In this document: one piece after another, positions 13,056 through 26,940 of the stretch
Numbering within the stretch: the stretch's first letter is position 1
Layout of the letters: each line of letters opens with the position of its first letter
Source: Didymodactylos carnosus
Lineage: Eukaryota; Rotifera; Eurotatoria; Philodinida; Philodinidae
Length of the DNA: 54,768 bases
Direction of reading: 5' to 3'
Assembly (NCBI GenBank): GCA_905250885.1
Contig: CAJNOQ010000327.1
Location: 1-54,768 of the forward strand
Translations under genes and position numbers: made by a program
The notes under the pieces: model-generated
The model's database searches: none
Told to the model about the DNA's origin: nothing
The model's input: only the letters and a program-made list of their open reading frames with translations

Positions 13056-13923
13056 TTAAGGGCCCGCCCCCCTCAGAAATGGTGATTTTGGGTCAAAATA
13101 TCGGTTTTGACATAAGCACATGGGAAGATAGCATGAAGTGTCTCCTTTCAGAATCTGTATCGCTTTTGGTTACAAAAGTGGTTTTTCCCGGATTCTGAAC
13201 AAGTTTTCGAGGAGCCTCGAAAAACTGATCTCCACATAATAACTTTTTCCTGAATACTAATCCAATTAAAATTTTTCTGAACACACAGCTTTGTAGAGCA
13301 AACGTTTCTGATCAAAATAAGACCTCGCACAACTCTGTATGACTCTGCATCAAAAAGTTACAGGCATTTTCCTAGAAGTTCTAAAATTGAGTATTTCATA
13401 CAGCGTTTAATACAGCATTTTCTCTATATAAGGGTGACACCTGAAATATTTCTCAAGATTTTTTATAGCGGTTTGTCATAGAGAGTTCATTCTTTTTTTG
13501 TTTAAAAGAGGAGAAGAAACTATATCGTCTGACCGGCGCCGATTTTTGAATTAGGTCTTAGTTTTTTATCAAATTAAAGATTTTTAGAAAATCCGGAAGG
13601 CTTTTTCGGGTTTTGAAGGTTGTTGGTTGCCTGGAAAACCAATAAAGGCTTAATTGAAAAATCGGCGCCGGTCATACTATGTAGTTAGATGTCTAGTTTA
13701 AAACAAAACAAATCCGAACTCTCCAGCTTGAAGTATATTAAAAAATTTTGGGAAACACTTTAGGGTCCTTTTTGGACCTTGATCTCTAGAAAACTCCTAA
13801 ACCGTAAGACTTGGAGACAAAAAAAATTTTTCATTCCCGTAACTCATTAAGCCAAACATTTATGCGAAGTTTCGTCAAGATCGGATGTATGGTGTCGGAG
13901 ATTATTTCTGAGGGGGCCCTTAA
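13056..13923. mobile_element. TTAA-flanked non-autonomous transposon (piggyBac-like), 0.87 kb
   Basis: The left end reads TTAAGGGCCC followed by CCCCTCAGAAAT. The right end is its inverted complement, ATTTCTGAGGGGGCCCTTAA. TTAA at both borders is the target duplication expected of piggyBac-type elements. No transposase frame is present. A second element is nested at 13531-13673. A diverged relative of the left half lies in ABCF1 intron 2 at about 34225-34750. Confidence 0.6.
13531..13673. mobile_element. Nested 143-bp MITE with CCGGCGCC ends
   Basis: The ends GACCGGCGCCGATTTTT and AAAAATCGGCGCCGGTC are perfect inverted repeats of 17 bp, extending with mismatches to about 24 bp. The element lies inside the TTAA-flanked element and has no coding capacity. 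No clear target duplication was found. Confidence 0.6.
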
Positions 13924-16774
13924 GACAGGGCTGCTTTATAGACAAGAGTAGCAAATTTTGGCCTCTGTAACTCTGTCATTCCATATTCCCATTAATACTG
14001 AAGTGCACGGCAATAAAGTACTCAAGTTATACAACAAAGTGGTATATTCATTGTCCGTTCACTTCCTAGGATGGTTTAAGATCTCGGACCCAAAAGTTCG
14101 AAAAATTGGCATCTTGAATCGTACTTGAAATGTGCGCATTATCTGAAACAGGACAGAGTGCGGTACATAATAATATCACATTATCAAGCATTTCAGACCA
14201 TTTATTTGATAGCGTTTGATAGAGTCCATTAACTAACTCAGTTCGCGAGCGAGTATTGTTATTGTATAAAACTAATTACAAGTGAAGTTTTTGACAGTAA
14301 TTCATATCAGAACGCAGTTGGCATTTCACAGAGTAGAGTGCAATCATTAATATAAGAGTAGAATGACAATGGTAAATCAGACGATGTTTGTTTAAGTGAT
14401 CTATATTTCGAAATGTCTGATAATCTCTGAACAATCGAGTCTTTGCACATACATTTCCAATATATTGATAACAACTAAGTACACATATATAAAAGGAACG
14501 ATATGTAACGACTTTCGTGCCAAAATCCCCAACCACAAGAAAAAATCGTGAAGCGGGCGCTCGCATCAAAATTAAGCATACATTTATCCAGCTTGAAACT
14601 CTAGCCGGGTGCAAGCAGCTGTTGAACTATCAATGCAGCGTTCGCTTCTAGCTAGAACACGATCTCAACTAGCTCGTAGCTAGATAAATGTAACTTTTGG
14701 TCTAGCTGGAAGCAGGCACTACAGCTATCGTTTCTGCTAGATTCTCTCGCTTACTTATTTTGGCTTGGTGATTGATACAAGATGTTCATAGGGAATAATG
14801 GAACACATAATGGAATCATCTAATTTCATGAACGGCAATCAAGATGAGTGGAGAGAGTTCATGCAGTGTTTGTAAGACTTTATTGTGGGTGAATGCTCGA
14901 ATATTATAACATCGCAGCATAAAAATTAGTTGAAAGATAAATCTGCTTAAGCATGCCAAATTAAAAGCTTAAAGTCGACAATGGATGCTTTGTGGTGGTG
15001 TATACTACTCTGATCGAAACATCGAAAACATGATGCAGCTTTGATATGTGTGAGATTGTTCCTTCGGAAACGTACCGCGTTTACGCCGACTTTATCCCAA
15101 CAATTCGTTTTATCATCATCAGATGGTTTTTAATCGCAATGAGAACCACTTCATCAGATAGAGCTTGAAATGACGCGTCGAATGCGTATCTTATTATCGT
15201 GTGCTGACATGATTTTTGAGGGGGAAAATATGGTTTACAAAAAAGGCCTACTTTTCGGAAAAAACGATTTTTAAAATAGTTCTTCTGAGAACGTGCTTAG
15301 CATTTTGGACTTTCGGAACTTTTTGTCCGTTGGGCCTTTGCAGCGTTGCACATATAGATTCTAATCTGGCGGTACCAGCTCCTAAAAGTGTTTCGCTAAA
15401 AAGTGATAAAAATGCGCAGAAAACGTCTGTTCTGCTGGGAAATGGGATCTTCACAGGTCTCGAAAGCCACGATACCGTTGTTTTAAAATGTTTTAAATGT
15501 GATATTCCTCATCAGGAGCTCGAGTTGTGTTAGTCCTGTTACTTTCGAACTGATCAAGTCGATTTAAACTCTGGTACACTTTCAAAAGAATCACCCTGTG
15601 ACATCTACTTATTGATGTTCTTCTGACAATTTAAAAGTTTTAAGTCTTGAACAATGCGATCATGCTGCACATCCGCTAAAGTGGTAATTACTCTCACTAT
15701 GAACAGCGCATGTCTATGCTGCCGCACTATGCACAACAGTATCCCTGTAGCTCTAACAACGAATACTTTAAGTTACATAGAATCTGAAAAAAAGTAGCAC
15801 TGAGAAAGCAGCATAAATCCTATGTAAAATAGCAATAGTCTGCCGGAGTTTCTCCGTAACAAGCTGTATCTAGAAATTAAAAAATTCTGATTATTGGTCT
15901 ACAAGTCAGCCCAAGTCTACTTTTTTGCTTCATTCACGTCGCTAACGCAGACCTGATGCCGCGATCGTTAAGAAGTTGCCATTGTCACGGCACGATGGTG
16001 ACCAACTCTTATTTTTCAAAAAAATTGTAACTCCCATAACTCTCACCAATTTTTCGAAAAATTTTGAAAATCTTAATAAATAATAATAGCTTGCGGCATA
16101 ACTAATATAGTCTCGTGTAGTCGTGTCGTGCGTATGCCATTCGTCTGCGTTCGCGGAAAAAGTAGCATGATTGATATTAGACGGAAAACGCGGATAAACA
16201 GCAACTATAGTAAAATACTTGAAGGTCAAGATCGATTTTTGAAATGAGCGCGAAAAAGTCGCGATCGATAATCATCGCGAGTCTTACAGCGAACGCGTTA
16301 CGCGATCCTGCCGTGAATTTTTAAAGAGATGTAGTTAATTGAATCATTGAATCTTGTACATGGAGTATAGCTTTAGATATTTCCAGATTTTACTGAAATG
16401 AGACTATTAATAAGACGTTATTAAAATCTCGATGTAAAGTATAGTAAAAGCTATGTCCAAATTGCAGGGTTCGAATATCCAACAGAAAATTTAGATTGAT
16501 GACTACTGTCTTTCATTCATAAATTTCTTACTTTAATTTCAACCATTACATTAATTTTTTATATTTACCATAAAGATTTTGATCATTTTCAAATACAACG
16601 CCTTTGTCGACGTTAATCTTTTCTTTATCCGTGTATGCGAAAAATACTGGAATAAAAAAATCAACAAAAATCAATACGGAAAAAGCGAAGTTTTCTGACA
16701 GAGAAATTAGAAAAGTTGAAGAAAAACAAACTGAGTGTTTTTTCACAACAGAAAAACAAGTGAAAACATTGATT
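13924..16774. other. Non-coding gap
   Basis: No recognised gene. Open frames at 14276-14614 (-), 15216-15533 (+) and 15942-16229 (-) lack domain signatures. The stretch 14585-14760 repeats the word AGCTAG/CTAGCT many times. The right end should hold the 3' untranslated region of Rab11. Confidence 0.45.
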
Positions 16775-19700
16775 TCAAGAGAAGCAACACTGGTTCGCAG
16801 CAGAATTCGGTAAATATTGCTGTTGTTGTTGCTGTTGAGGCTGTTTTAAAGTGACAATTTGTTTATTATCGTCTTTCATTAAATCCATTTTTTCTGCAAA
16901 AAATTTATAAATGTCTTGAATTAGTATACGAAATGCTTGTTCGACGTTTGTGGCATCTAATGCTGATGTTTCCATATATTTTATATTTCGTTCATCGGCG
17001 TATTTCTTCGCATCATCACTCATAACAGCTCGAATATGTCGTTGATCAGATTTGTTTCCGATTAAAACAACGCAGCAGTCAATACCAGCATTTGCTCGTA
17101 CTTCATTGTACCTAATAAGAGAAGAAGAACAGATTCATTCAACAGTTTTACATCTTATCTAATAAATGTCTAATAAACATAAAGTAACAAATCTTTCTTT
17201 TCGCACAACTAGATTAGAAATTGGAAATTAGATAAAATGGGTATCAATATTTTTCATCACCTAATTAATAATTAATTAGATGAATGAAAAGGAAAAGTAA
17301 AATAGAGAATTTGATCACTGAGTAATTTGGTCAATCAAAAAGCATTAAAAAATGATCAAAAAAATGTCTTATGATCTTTTTTGATCAAAATTGTTTTTCT
17401 CAACATGCAGTCATAGATTTTTTCATTGAGAAAGATTTTTCTTATAGCACTGTAAGGCAAGCTGAAGAAACAGAGAATCATCTGGCAGGTATGAACAGTT
17501 CTACTATATCGAATTTACAACAGGTTTTTGTAGCGCTGTCACATAAAAATTGAAATCTTTCGACAAGTATGCACACATCTACGAGGGTTAGCAGACCTAC
17601 AGAATGCCTGCCAGTCGACGTTATTTTTCTATAGAGCAAGTGTTACGAAAAAGATAAGATGGAGATCGCCCAAGGAAAATCCATGAATCTATGATTGTGT
17701 GTTGAGAAAACAATTTTGATCAAAAAAGATCATAAGACATTTTTTTGATCATTTTTTAATGCTTTTTGATTGACCAAATTACTCAGTGATCAAATTTTCT
17801 ATTTTGTTTTTCCTTTTCATTCATCTAATTAATTATAAATTTGGTGATCAAATGTCTTATTTTTTAGTGATCATTTCGCACTTAATAATTTTGGTGATCA
17901 AAACACATTTTTCCCGATAAAATTGTCAACTTATAGTCACATAAGTTCGCCTCAATTTAAAAACATTCAAAAATTCATTCGTTATAGAGAATTTCGGTAA
18001 ATGTTGAAAACTACAAGCAAAAAGGTTACTTTGGAGTGTTGGAGGTCAAATTGATTCTGCAATCGAATCCCATCAGATCGTTTGGTGGGATCTTACCTGA
18101 TCCTGTAAGATCATATGAAAACAGACAGAATTCGTGTGACAGGATATTATAGGATCTTATAGAATTTTTTCATAGGAATTCGACATAATTTCTGATACAA
18201 GGATTTTCATAAAATTAAATGGTTCCTAGTAGGATGCTTTAGTCTGCGAAGTTGGTGAGAATATATAGATCTCGAACTCTTCAGATTTGAGTACTTCCAG
18301 TAAACATTTCATAGCTTATTCAAACACTACTCAAAGTTATACAACATCTTATTTTATCGAGAGAGTTTATTTTAGAAATTGATCTTAATTATATCAGATT
18401 ATTTACTCACAAATCACTTGAGTGAAAGAATTTCTAAAAAGGAATTTTTCGAAGAAAAATTTTCCTGAAACATAGAAATCTTTGATGAATATTGATTCTG
18501 AGCAAACAGTGAGAATTATTCGACTATATGCTCATCTTAATATTCGTTATTCATTAAAATTTGACATTTCTGACATAAAGGCTATAAGACTTACCATTGA
18601 TCTAAATTTTGAAATGTAGATGCTTTCAGAATGTCAAATACAAGTAATGCACCGTAGGCATTTCGATAATAAGCTTTCGTTATTGCCATAAAACGTTCTT
18701 GACCAGCTAAAATGAAACAAAACAAAATCGATCGATTCTACGTTCGATACACAGTTCTTTCTTTACACTATAATTAAAATGTAGTAAGTTCAAAATTAAA
18801 ATTCCTTTTATTTTTCGAGGATACGGATATTTGGATTGTAATGCAAAGAAGATCGAATGATTCAAATTAATCTCAGAGCGAATTGTGAAGAGCACATTTT
18901 TTCAGTTACAAAACAAGATGCCTCTCAAATTTTCAAATATTCTAATACAAATATTAACAGCAAAAACGGTAATGTGCACACGTTTCGATAGTAGAGTTAC
19001 GTGAAATGGTACTATAGTTTATTTAGAAACAAAAGTTCATTTTATGATAAACTGGATACAGTTGTAACGACAGGTGATCACAATGTCCTGTTTCATCTTT
19101 TATATTTAAGTGAGTATCCTGTATTCGAAAGCCGCAGTTCTAAACAGACCGTACATGTGTAATATCGATAAAAACGAAATATATATCTTCATCATATTTG
19201 CTACGAGCAATAGTTACTCTTTATGAATTCATTTCTTTATATATGAACTGAACATAGTAAAATTATTCTGATTTCACTCATGTTATTGAACATTCTCTCT
19301 CTGAATACAATATTTTTATATACACTAATCAAATCTATCCATGTACAAAAAAAAAAATCAAGTCATCATATACGGACCTTTCATATTTTCTAAGGAGACA
19401 GACTACGATGACCATTAAATGACAGTAATAGGCGATTTTCTTATCAGATTAAACTTGTATGATCCAATATGTTCAACACATTGGCGTAACTCAGTAGGAA
19501 TCTTTTCTTTTTTTTGAGTATTCGACTCGATACTTTTTTTCTTCATCTAACAACTTCGAACACATTTTTTTTCTTTTTCTGAGAAAAATGATTCGAGAAC
19601 GATATACGACTTTAGACTAAAGCGTATGCACTTATTCGTGCATAAGAGAGTTGAAAATATTTTCTACTCATTTCTGACTTTTCTGAAATACTCTTATTAT

Positions 19701-19936
19701 ATATATATACCTTAATAGTCCTAAAAAAGTCTCTTACCCGTATCCCAGATTTGAACTTTGACGGTTTTTCCATCTACTTGTACTTCTTTTGTCGAGAATT
19801 CAACTCCAATAGTTGATCGAGATTCTAATGTAAATTCATTTCGAGTAAATCGAGATAGTAAATTACTTTTACCAACACCACTATCACCCGTTAAAACAAT
19901 CTTAAATATATAATCAGCGGCAGCAGGAGATTCCAT
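16775..19936 (-). CDS. Rab11: Rab11-family small GTPase (3 exons, 215 aa)
   Basis: Exons on the minus strand are 19936-19738, 18706-18595 and 17111-16775; they join to exactly 216 codons. Rab11 is the GTP switch that directs recycling-endosome and trans-Golgi vesicle traffic and cytokinesis. Visible motifs: P-loop [11 protein letters not shown] (about residues 17-27), switch I STIGVEF, WDTAGQERF across the first splice junction (catalytic Gln present), NKSD, and ETSAL. The tail is Gln-rich and ends CCFS, a CCXX double-geranylgeranylation signal as in Rab11. [12 protein letters not shown] is the Rab11 hallmark. Length equals the family norm (about 215). Compared with vertebrate Rab11 the switch II/alpha-2 region ([13 protein letters not shown]) is slightly diverged. 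The two introns are long for this window (1031 and 1483 bp); the second contains a foldback transposon. Confidence 0.93.
17256..17850. mobile_element. Foldback element inside Rab11 intron 2
   Basis: About 160 bp at 17256-17417 is repeated in inverted orientation at about 17687-17850 with few differences. The arms contain several GATCAAAA words. The 270-bp spacer has no long frame or known domain. Further TGATCAAA words continue to about 17905. Lies wholly between splice sites, so it need not disturb the protein. Confidence 0.75.
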
Positions 19937-22103
19937 TTTTATTTTTAATCGAAATTTGATCTAGAAAAATAGAACAATGTTAAAGATAATCTAAGTGTGT
20001 CGAATTTGATACAATTATAACATTTTAGTTGGATGTAAATTTTAATCTTACAGAATCTTACAAGAGCACAATAAACTCTATTACAAAATTCTAAAGTAAG
20101 CCTATTGAATAATACAAAGTCAATTTTTAGGCGATTAAAGAGAAATGCGACTATTTTCTGTGCGATTCTAGGTAAAAAGAAAATCAGTAATAGTCGTCTC
20201 TTATTTCTTTACTGTCTGACTAATAGGTTATTTTGTTCTGACACTAAAATAAAGGCATTTAAGACTTTACTAGAAAATAAAAGTATTATGTTTAAATATG
20301 TACTTTTGCTCGTATTTATTCACTTTAATTCAAAATTAACTAGACGTTTCAATATGTTAACATAGATAGATAGATCTCAAAATCTCTTTAATATGTATTT
20401 AAAATTGGCATTAAAATAATAACGTCCATATTTAAACATAATCAAAAAAACAAAAAATTGATCAACATTGCACTAAAAACAGTATAAATAGAAAAACAAA
20501 ATAAAATAAAATTTATCATCAATTTATAAACGTTTGTTATTGACTGTACCGTAATGAATAGAAAGCTGATTAGTTAACAAAGTTTTTGTGAACAAGGTAA
20601 TTATAATAAATCAAGTGCAATAAAAGTGTCAAAGGGAAAAGGTCTATGAACGAGGGTAAACTTTTACGTTGAACAGTTTTAATTCTCACCTCACAATTAT
20701 TTCTTGTCCTCTTTGTTTTTGAACAGTCTTTCTTTATTTTCTCTTTCTCTTTCTCTCTCTCTCTCTTTCGTTTTTATTTTTTTTTTTACGCACGACCAAA
20801 AGTCTAGTTACGCATGTTAATAAATCATCTGTGTGTGTAGTAGACTCATCGTCATCAGGTTATAAGCGAGACGAAGAAAAAAGAGAAAGTATACGCTTTC
20901 TTGTATTTTTTTCCTTTTCCATTTATTATTATTGTACAAATAATATGATGACAAGTTAGACGATGAATCAACGGCTGAATCATGATGATAAAAAAAATAG
21001 AAAAACGAACATTTTGATGTTTCTCAAAGGACAGCCATGGTATGCACATAATCAGAGAGGCAACAATATGTTGAGGGTATATAAATGCTAATTTTTATCC
21101 AATAATCATCTATTTTTCTGCTTTTAATCGCTTAAAATATTCGAATAGGCTAGATGGAAGACCTCGTAAAACGACAATAATACGCTCAGACATATATCTT
21201 CACTAGATTCTATAACTTATAAGGTTTTTGTCCATTTTTGATATTCATTTTTCCCCCTCGAGACCAAAATCCATAAAAAAATATTTGTCATCCACCCAAA
21301 TATCGTTTTTTGTGTTTTTTTCTTCTTTTTCTCTTTTCTTTACTTCATTCATGCTCTTCTATATTTCTTATTTGGATTGTTCGCTCTTTTCGCTTATATC
21401 TACAAAAGTATGCATTTCATATATGTAAATGATTCTCGCATGCATAGAGTCTTAAATCAAGTCTTTTGTGTATTTTATACACAACAAAAAAAAAAAATGC
21501 AAATCTTTCTTTCCGTACAAACATCTGTTTCTATTCATATACATACCTATTACTGGATCAAGGGAAATTTCGATTTTACCTATTTGTGCTGAAAAAAACA
21601 ATATTTTGATTGGAGTCGAAGACAAAAATAGTATACAATAACGTTTTTTCATGTTTTTCGTCGATGATACACGAAAAAACTATTTTTGTTCATCCTTAAC
21701 CGCAATAATAATGGGTGTGTTGCTGTAAATGACATCATTAATCTGTCTACTATCAATGTTATCAATTAATCTATCGTCACAATGCATTGTCCAAAACAAA
21801 TTTAACTCAATTGTTGAACGAGAATATTCAATTTAAAAGCAAATAAAAAGGAGAAAAGAAAAAATTCAATTTTGAAGACTTGAGACAGTCGGGTGTGCTA
21901 AGGTTTGCTTTTGTACTAGGATCAGAGTCTGAATAACCTAACAGATGGTTGATGTCATGTGACATAGTCGTAGTGAATGTTCGGCCATTCTGACATTTTT
22001 TTTCAAAATGAGATCAAACTACGTCTTTTAATATTCTTTCGTTCTTTTAGAAAAGTCACAATTTAAAGTCTCAATTATTCTCATTCTTGACACCAATACG
22101 AAG
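19937..22103. other. Non-coding gap with pyrimidine microsatellite
   Basis: Upstream flank of Rab11 (its promoter lies here, on the minus strand). A CT-rich microsatellite occupies 20741-20768. No gene recognised; short frames at 20105-20365 and 21228-21652 are low-complexity. Confidence 0.45.
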
Positions 22104-22450
22104 TAGAGATGTGCAACCCGACCCGAAGGCTAGGTAGGAGTACGAAGTTATCGGGTACGGGTACGAGTTCTATTTTTTTAAAATTTATCCGAAAGTCAGA
22201 AGGTTCTAGTGGAAAACCTACAAAATTTTAGTAAAAAAATACAGTAGTTTAGCTAAAATACATGGTTTAAAAGAAGCTTTAAAAAGAATTACTTGAGAAC
22301 GTAATGATAATCTGACATCATCAGTCGAAAAACAAAATTCTGTAGCTGTAAAACAAAAAGGAAAAAATTTTTAGGCATAAATCGGATACGGGTGGAAAAA
22401 AATTTTCGAATCGGATATGGATACGAAAATCGTACCCGTGCTCATCTCTA
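22104..22450. mobile_element. TA-flanked MITE, about 0.34 kb
   Basis: TA dinucleotides at 22104-22105 and 22449-22450 border a segment starting GAGATGTGCA and ending with the near complement TGCTCATCTC. Subterminal copies of CGGGTACG and related words occur inside both ends. Pattern fits a Tc1/mariner-type or related MITE. No coding capacity. Confidence 0.45.
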
Positions 22451-24729
22451 ATGTGAAGTTTCTCACATATGAGCTCGAACACTGGATATAAGAATATTTC
22501 ATCCTTTTTAAAGTATCGGTAAGCATACCTTCCGAGAAAGTTTTATGTTTAAAAAACTAATAATAAAATTAAGATCTAAAAGACAACTACATTTTATTTT
22601 TACTCAACTACTGCCGATATATTTTTCTAATCAAGAATTTGATCTATTAGCGTGAATAAATAGAAAATTATTTAACTTATACAATTTAAATCCTATTAAT
22701 AATTCTAAACCTTTTCAAGATATAGTAATAAAAATATTGATTAAAGAAGGATAGATATTAAATAATTTGAATTTATACAATATCTTATGGTAGAAAACAT
22801 ATTCATTTTTTGTTAGAAAAAAGTATTCCTATATTGATTAGACTCTGTCATATAAGATGTTTGATTAGGTGCATAAAAGAACAAGACAAACCTTTTTTTA
22901 ATTTTTAAAAACAAACTGTCACTATAGTGTGCCTGTTCTTCGTGGCATATTCTACGTTTCTTTGTCTGCATAGAGAAGAAAAAAAGGTGAGGGTTTATCT
23001 ACCTTTGTATTACTTTTTCTTCTTTTTTTTTTTTTCTTATTTTGAAGTCTCAACGCATGAGCAGCAACACCATAAAGATATAATTCTATTCAAGGTTTGT
23101 ACCAGAAAAAACACCTATAAGCAGCCTATATAGGCACTAGAATTCCTGTTTACATCTTTTCTTTCTGAACCGCAAATAAAAGAAAAAAAAATTTAAAATG
23201 AAGAACGAAATAAAACTTCAGATATATTTATGACATTGAGAAAGTAAAATAATATCATAGAAATTTCTATTTAATGAGAAAGAATTCTTCTTATATAATG
23301 TACGTACATGAGGGTAATTCGGTAAAAAAGAGCTATAAAAGAATCAAAAATGATCTTGCATGATGCTAGAACACAACGTGAAGCTTCATTTCGCTTCAGA
23401 TTTAAACAAATTTTAAATTTATAAATATATATTCAGCTATAAGAGGTTTCTTCTCTCTTGTTTTGCTACTCAAAATTTTCCCATTTTGCTGTCTTCAAAG
23501 TCGTCAGTTATACATCGTGAAATGTATAGTAAAACATTGATGAAGTTGCAATCTACGAGCAGTAGTTGAATTGAAAAAAATCACAAGAAAAATATTTTAA
23601 TCGAAGTACACAGTTTTGAACGATCGATGAAAAAAATTAAAGATTTATTTGATCTATATAAATAAGTCGCTAAACAAAATTTAAATACATTAAAAAAATT
23701 AATCTCTAGGTAGTGGTATAAATGACTTGTTAAAATGAATCACACCATAGCATCAACATTAGGTCAATCAGTTCCGATCTCAACGCCAAATTCCAACGAT
23801 ATATCAACGAAGAAAAAATACAGAGACTATTGAAGTAACAGCAAGCTATCTGAGAAGTATTTTTTGTTTACTTGAAGATTAATTTTTTTGAGTACGAAAC
23901 AATACCTTTTTGCTGAACATCTCAAGAAGGCACTATATTCAGTTTTTGAGTATATTTGAGGAACTGAAAATTTTGACTCTTCGAATTCTGATTTGAATTT
24001 CAAAACACGCAAAATTTTTATTCCAAGTTTCTCATCGTGTGCTTTGCACAAAGTCACTTGCAGTGATAAAAGATCTAAAAATGATGGTAATCAAGCATTT
24101 ATATTTCAAATGATGCTGGATGTTGAAGTTACATGTGATCAATTAGTTAAAGGATGTAATGTAATTCCATTCAAATCTTTGTTTCGTCGTTCTGAAAAAA
24201 AAAATGTCCAATCTTCAACTGACAATTACATGTTCTGTAGATATTTGCCAGGATTTGTTCGCATAGGTGCTTGGTTTCTTTGGAGGATCCTCACTGCGAA
24301 ACATCTTTTAATACAGGTATCACGCTACGTTTGATCTACTTGCCAGTGTCTGCAAGTACGCTAAGTGACTTAATCTGTTCATGATATGCGCATAAAATGG
24401 TTTTTTCACAGATAGAGATGTTTTATTCGCTTTCCCTAGCCGTCATTTTTCCTTAGAAAATGATTGAATTATTTATTTTGCTTTAGTTAAATGGTAAATT
24501 CCCTAGTCAATTTTCTCCGATGAATCGTCGAAAAAACGCGAAATCCCTGGTAACAGGAATATCTCTTAGTTTTTAGATTAATTTCTTTCTTTTTTAGATA
24601 ATTGTAGCTGCTTCTGCCTAAGACTCGTCGGCGTTAACTCATCGTTTCAGCCGAGTGACTCGTGAGGAATCCGTTAGATGATTCCCTAAGGATATTTTTC
24701 AGGAAAAGTGCACTAGGGTTATATAGAAG
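22451..24729. other. Non-coding gap
   Basis: A 113-codon frame at 23993-24334 has no recognisable domain and no neighbouring splice partner; I do not support it as a gene. Nothing else stands out. Confidence 0.4.
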
Positions 24730-25318
24730 TCATTTACTTTTCCTAAGTGAACGGTAAATGATTTATTTAGTTTACTTTCCTGCAAAAAGTAAAGTAAATG
24801 AAATAAAATTTCTCACAAGAAGAGAAAAGCATTTATTAATGTTCAATATAACATAATTCAAATTTCTCTGAAGAAAAAATACATAAGCTAACTTTGACAA
24901 AACAGATTTAGTTTGACGATAGTTCCATCAAACATCAAATTTTTTTAGAAAAGTTTACTGAAGATCATTTTCACTCATAGGAAATAATTGTTAGCAAAAG
25001 AGATGTTGAGTAGTAAAATCGGCTTTACATAATTAATATTACACATAATTTCTTGCTCAAGATTATATACGTCTGCACTTATTCTTAGATTCCAATAAAA
25101 CATCATCTTCATGGTACTTATCAACTAAATACTCCGTCTCAATTAGAATATTAATAAATGCATTTTTCTGCTCGTTAGAGATTTCGTTTCATTTACTTTA
25201 CCTTTTGCAGAAAAAGCAAAGTAAATGAATCATTTACCATTTACTTTTGGAAAGTAAATAAAAATTTACAATTATCTTTGGAAAAGTAAATATTCAATTA
25301 CCCTTCACTTAGGAAAAT
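24730..25318. mobile_element. Imperfect inverted-repeat element rich in GTAAATGA words
   Basis: Segments near 24735-24815 and 25176-25318 are imperfect inverted copies (for example TTCCTAAGTGAACGGTAAATG and its counterpart at the right end). The words AAAGTAAATGA and its complement recur through both ends. It abuts the next element with no spacer. Confidence 0.5.
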
Positions 25319-26867
25319 TAGAGTGCCTCGGGGTAATTCCGGTCAGAAATCTGTTCAGTATTTTGTTCATAGATAAGTCATTTTTAACCAGAAAAAACGG
25401 TTTTGCACAGGTAGATAGATCTGACTCTTAGCTATTGACTGATGCAAAAATCATGTTAAAATTCATTAGAGATAACTAGTTCTGATCAATTTCCAGTCGG
25501 CTGGTATTAAATGACCGGAATTACTCCAGATAGAGCAATTCCGGTTAACCCAGCCAAAATGGCTGGTACAAAACTAAACCAACTTTTTTCAACGGTGAAC
25601 TTTCATCTTTGTAATTAAAAATTAGACCATCATATGCAGAATTGTGAGTTCTATCTACCTGTCTAATTTGCACTGCGGTCATACTTACCATTAATTAGTT
25701 AATTCCAATTTAGAGAAATCAAAAGACAGTCATTTTTTTAGAGATATGTGCTTTGGGGTAATTCCGGTCACTTCGTTCAAATTGCACGGCATAGATGGAA
25801 ATCCGTTTTCATCGACTTCCAGAAGCGCATTTTTGCACTAGACCCAGTGATAAATTTATATAGAATACTTTAATCTATCATACGATGTGAAACATGGGCG
25901 AAAAGAGGCCCCCTTGGACGCATTCTATGCTTGGAAAGAATTTTAACGATATTCCAGAAATATTTTACCGCCTTCATTGATCTTATAATCAACTTAGAGG
26001 ATTAATTTGCAATGATACCAAGAAAAAGCTGAACCATTCATACACAGCACACGATGCTCTTCATGATGCACCAAAAATTTTTTCAAAACCAATCGTTTTA
26101 ATGTATCATTATTAGACTTCTTTCAAAGTAGTGACAATATCCATGAGCGAAAATTAAATAAGTTTTCAAAGTGTCCGGTTTGACGTTTCTGCAGCTGTTT
26201 TTCATTAGCAGTAATTGAGTAGTTTTGTAAACGATGAAAGACACTGCGATGAGAATGACAAAACTGTAGATTATTTTAAATATGCACCAACCATCGTTAG
26301 TTGCTTCACAACCTTCGCAAATATATAACGATCTTTAGAATAATACAGGTCTGTACTTCGCAGGATTCAAAAAAACAATGTATTAATTTGGTTTCATTGT
26401 AGGTTATTCACCTTTTTCTTCGTCGAATCTTCCACTCCATTTTCTCAATCAGCCCTTAATCCATTTTACTCTCATCATCTTCATTCTCATGCATCTAACA
26501 CTGCTACTGATCCATCATTCACTAGATAGAACTCACAATTCTGCATATGATGGTCTAATTTTTAATTACAAAGGTGAAAGTTCACCGTTGAAAAAAGTTG
26601 GTTTAGTTTTGTACCAGCCATTTTGGCTGGGTTGACCGGGATTACCCTATCTGGAGTAATTCCGGTCATTTAATACCAGCCGACTAGAAATTGATCAGAA
26701 CTAGTTATCTCTAATGAATTTTAACATGATTTTTGCATCAGTCGATAGCTAAGAGTCAGATCTATCTACCTGTGCAAAACCGTTTTTTCTGGTTAAAAAT
26801 GACTTAGCTGTGAGTAAAATACTGAACAGATTTCTGACATTGGCCGGAATTACCCCGAGGCACTCTA
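25319..26867. mobile_element. 1.55-kb DNA transposon with 340-bp TIRs and TA target sites
   Basis: Left arm 25321-25663 and right arm 26525-26865 are inverted copies with few mismatches. The tips read GAGTGCCTCGGGGTAATTCC and its complement, and both are flanked by TA. The word AATTCCGGTCA is repeated inside the arms and in the centre. The 0.86-kb middle has only broken frames, so the element is non-autonomous or decayed. TA duplication suggests the Tc1/mariner superfamily. Confidence 0.7.
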
Positions 26868-26940
26868 AATGGTGTGTGTAACCATCATTTATTGTGCCAT
26901 TAATCGTTTAAAAAGATGATTCATACTATATGATCACGAA

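Noticed and set aside
23993-24334. 113-codon plus-strand frame
   Set aside because: No domain, no splice context and no sign of selection; length is compatible with chance.
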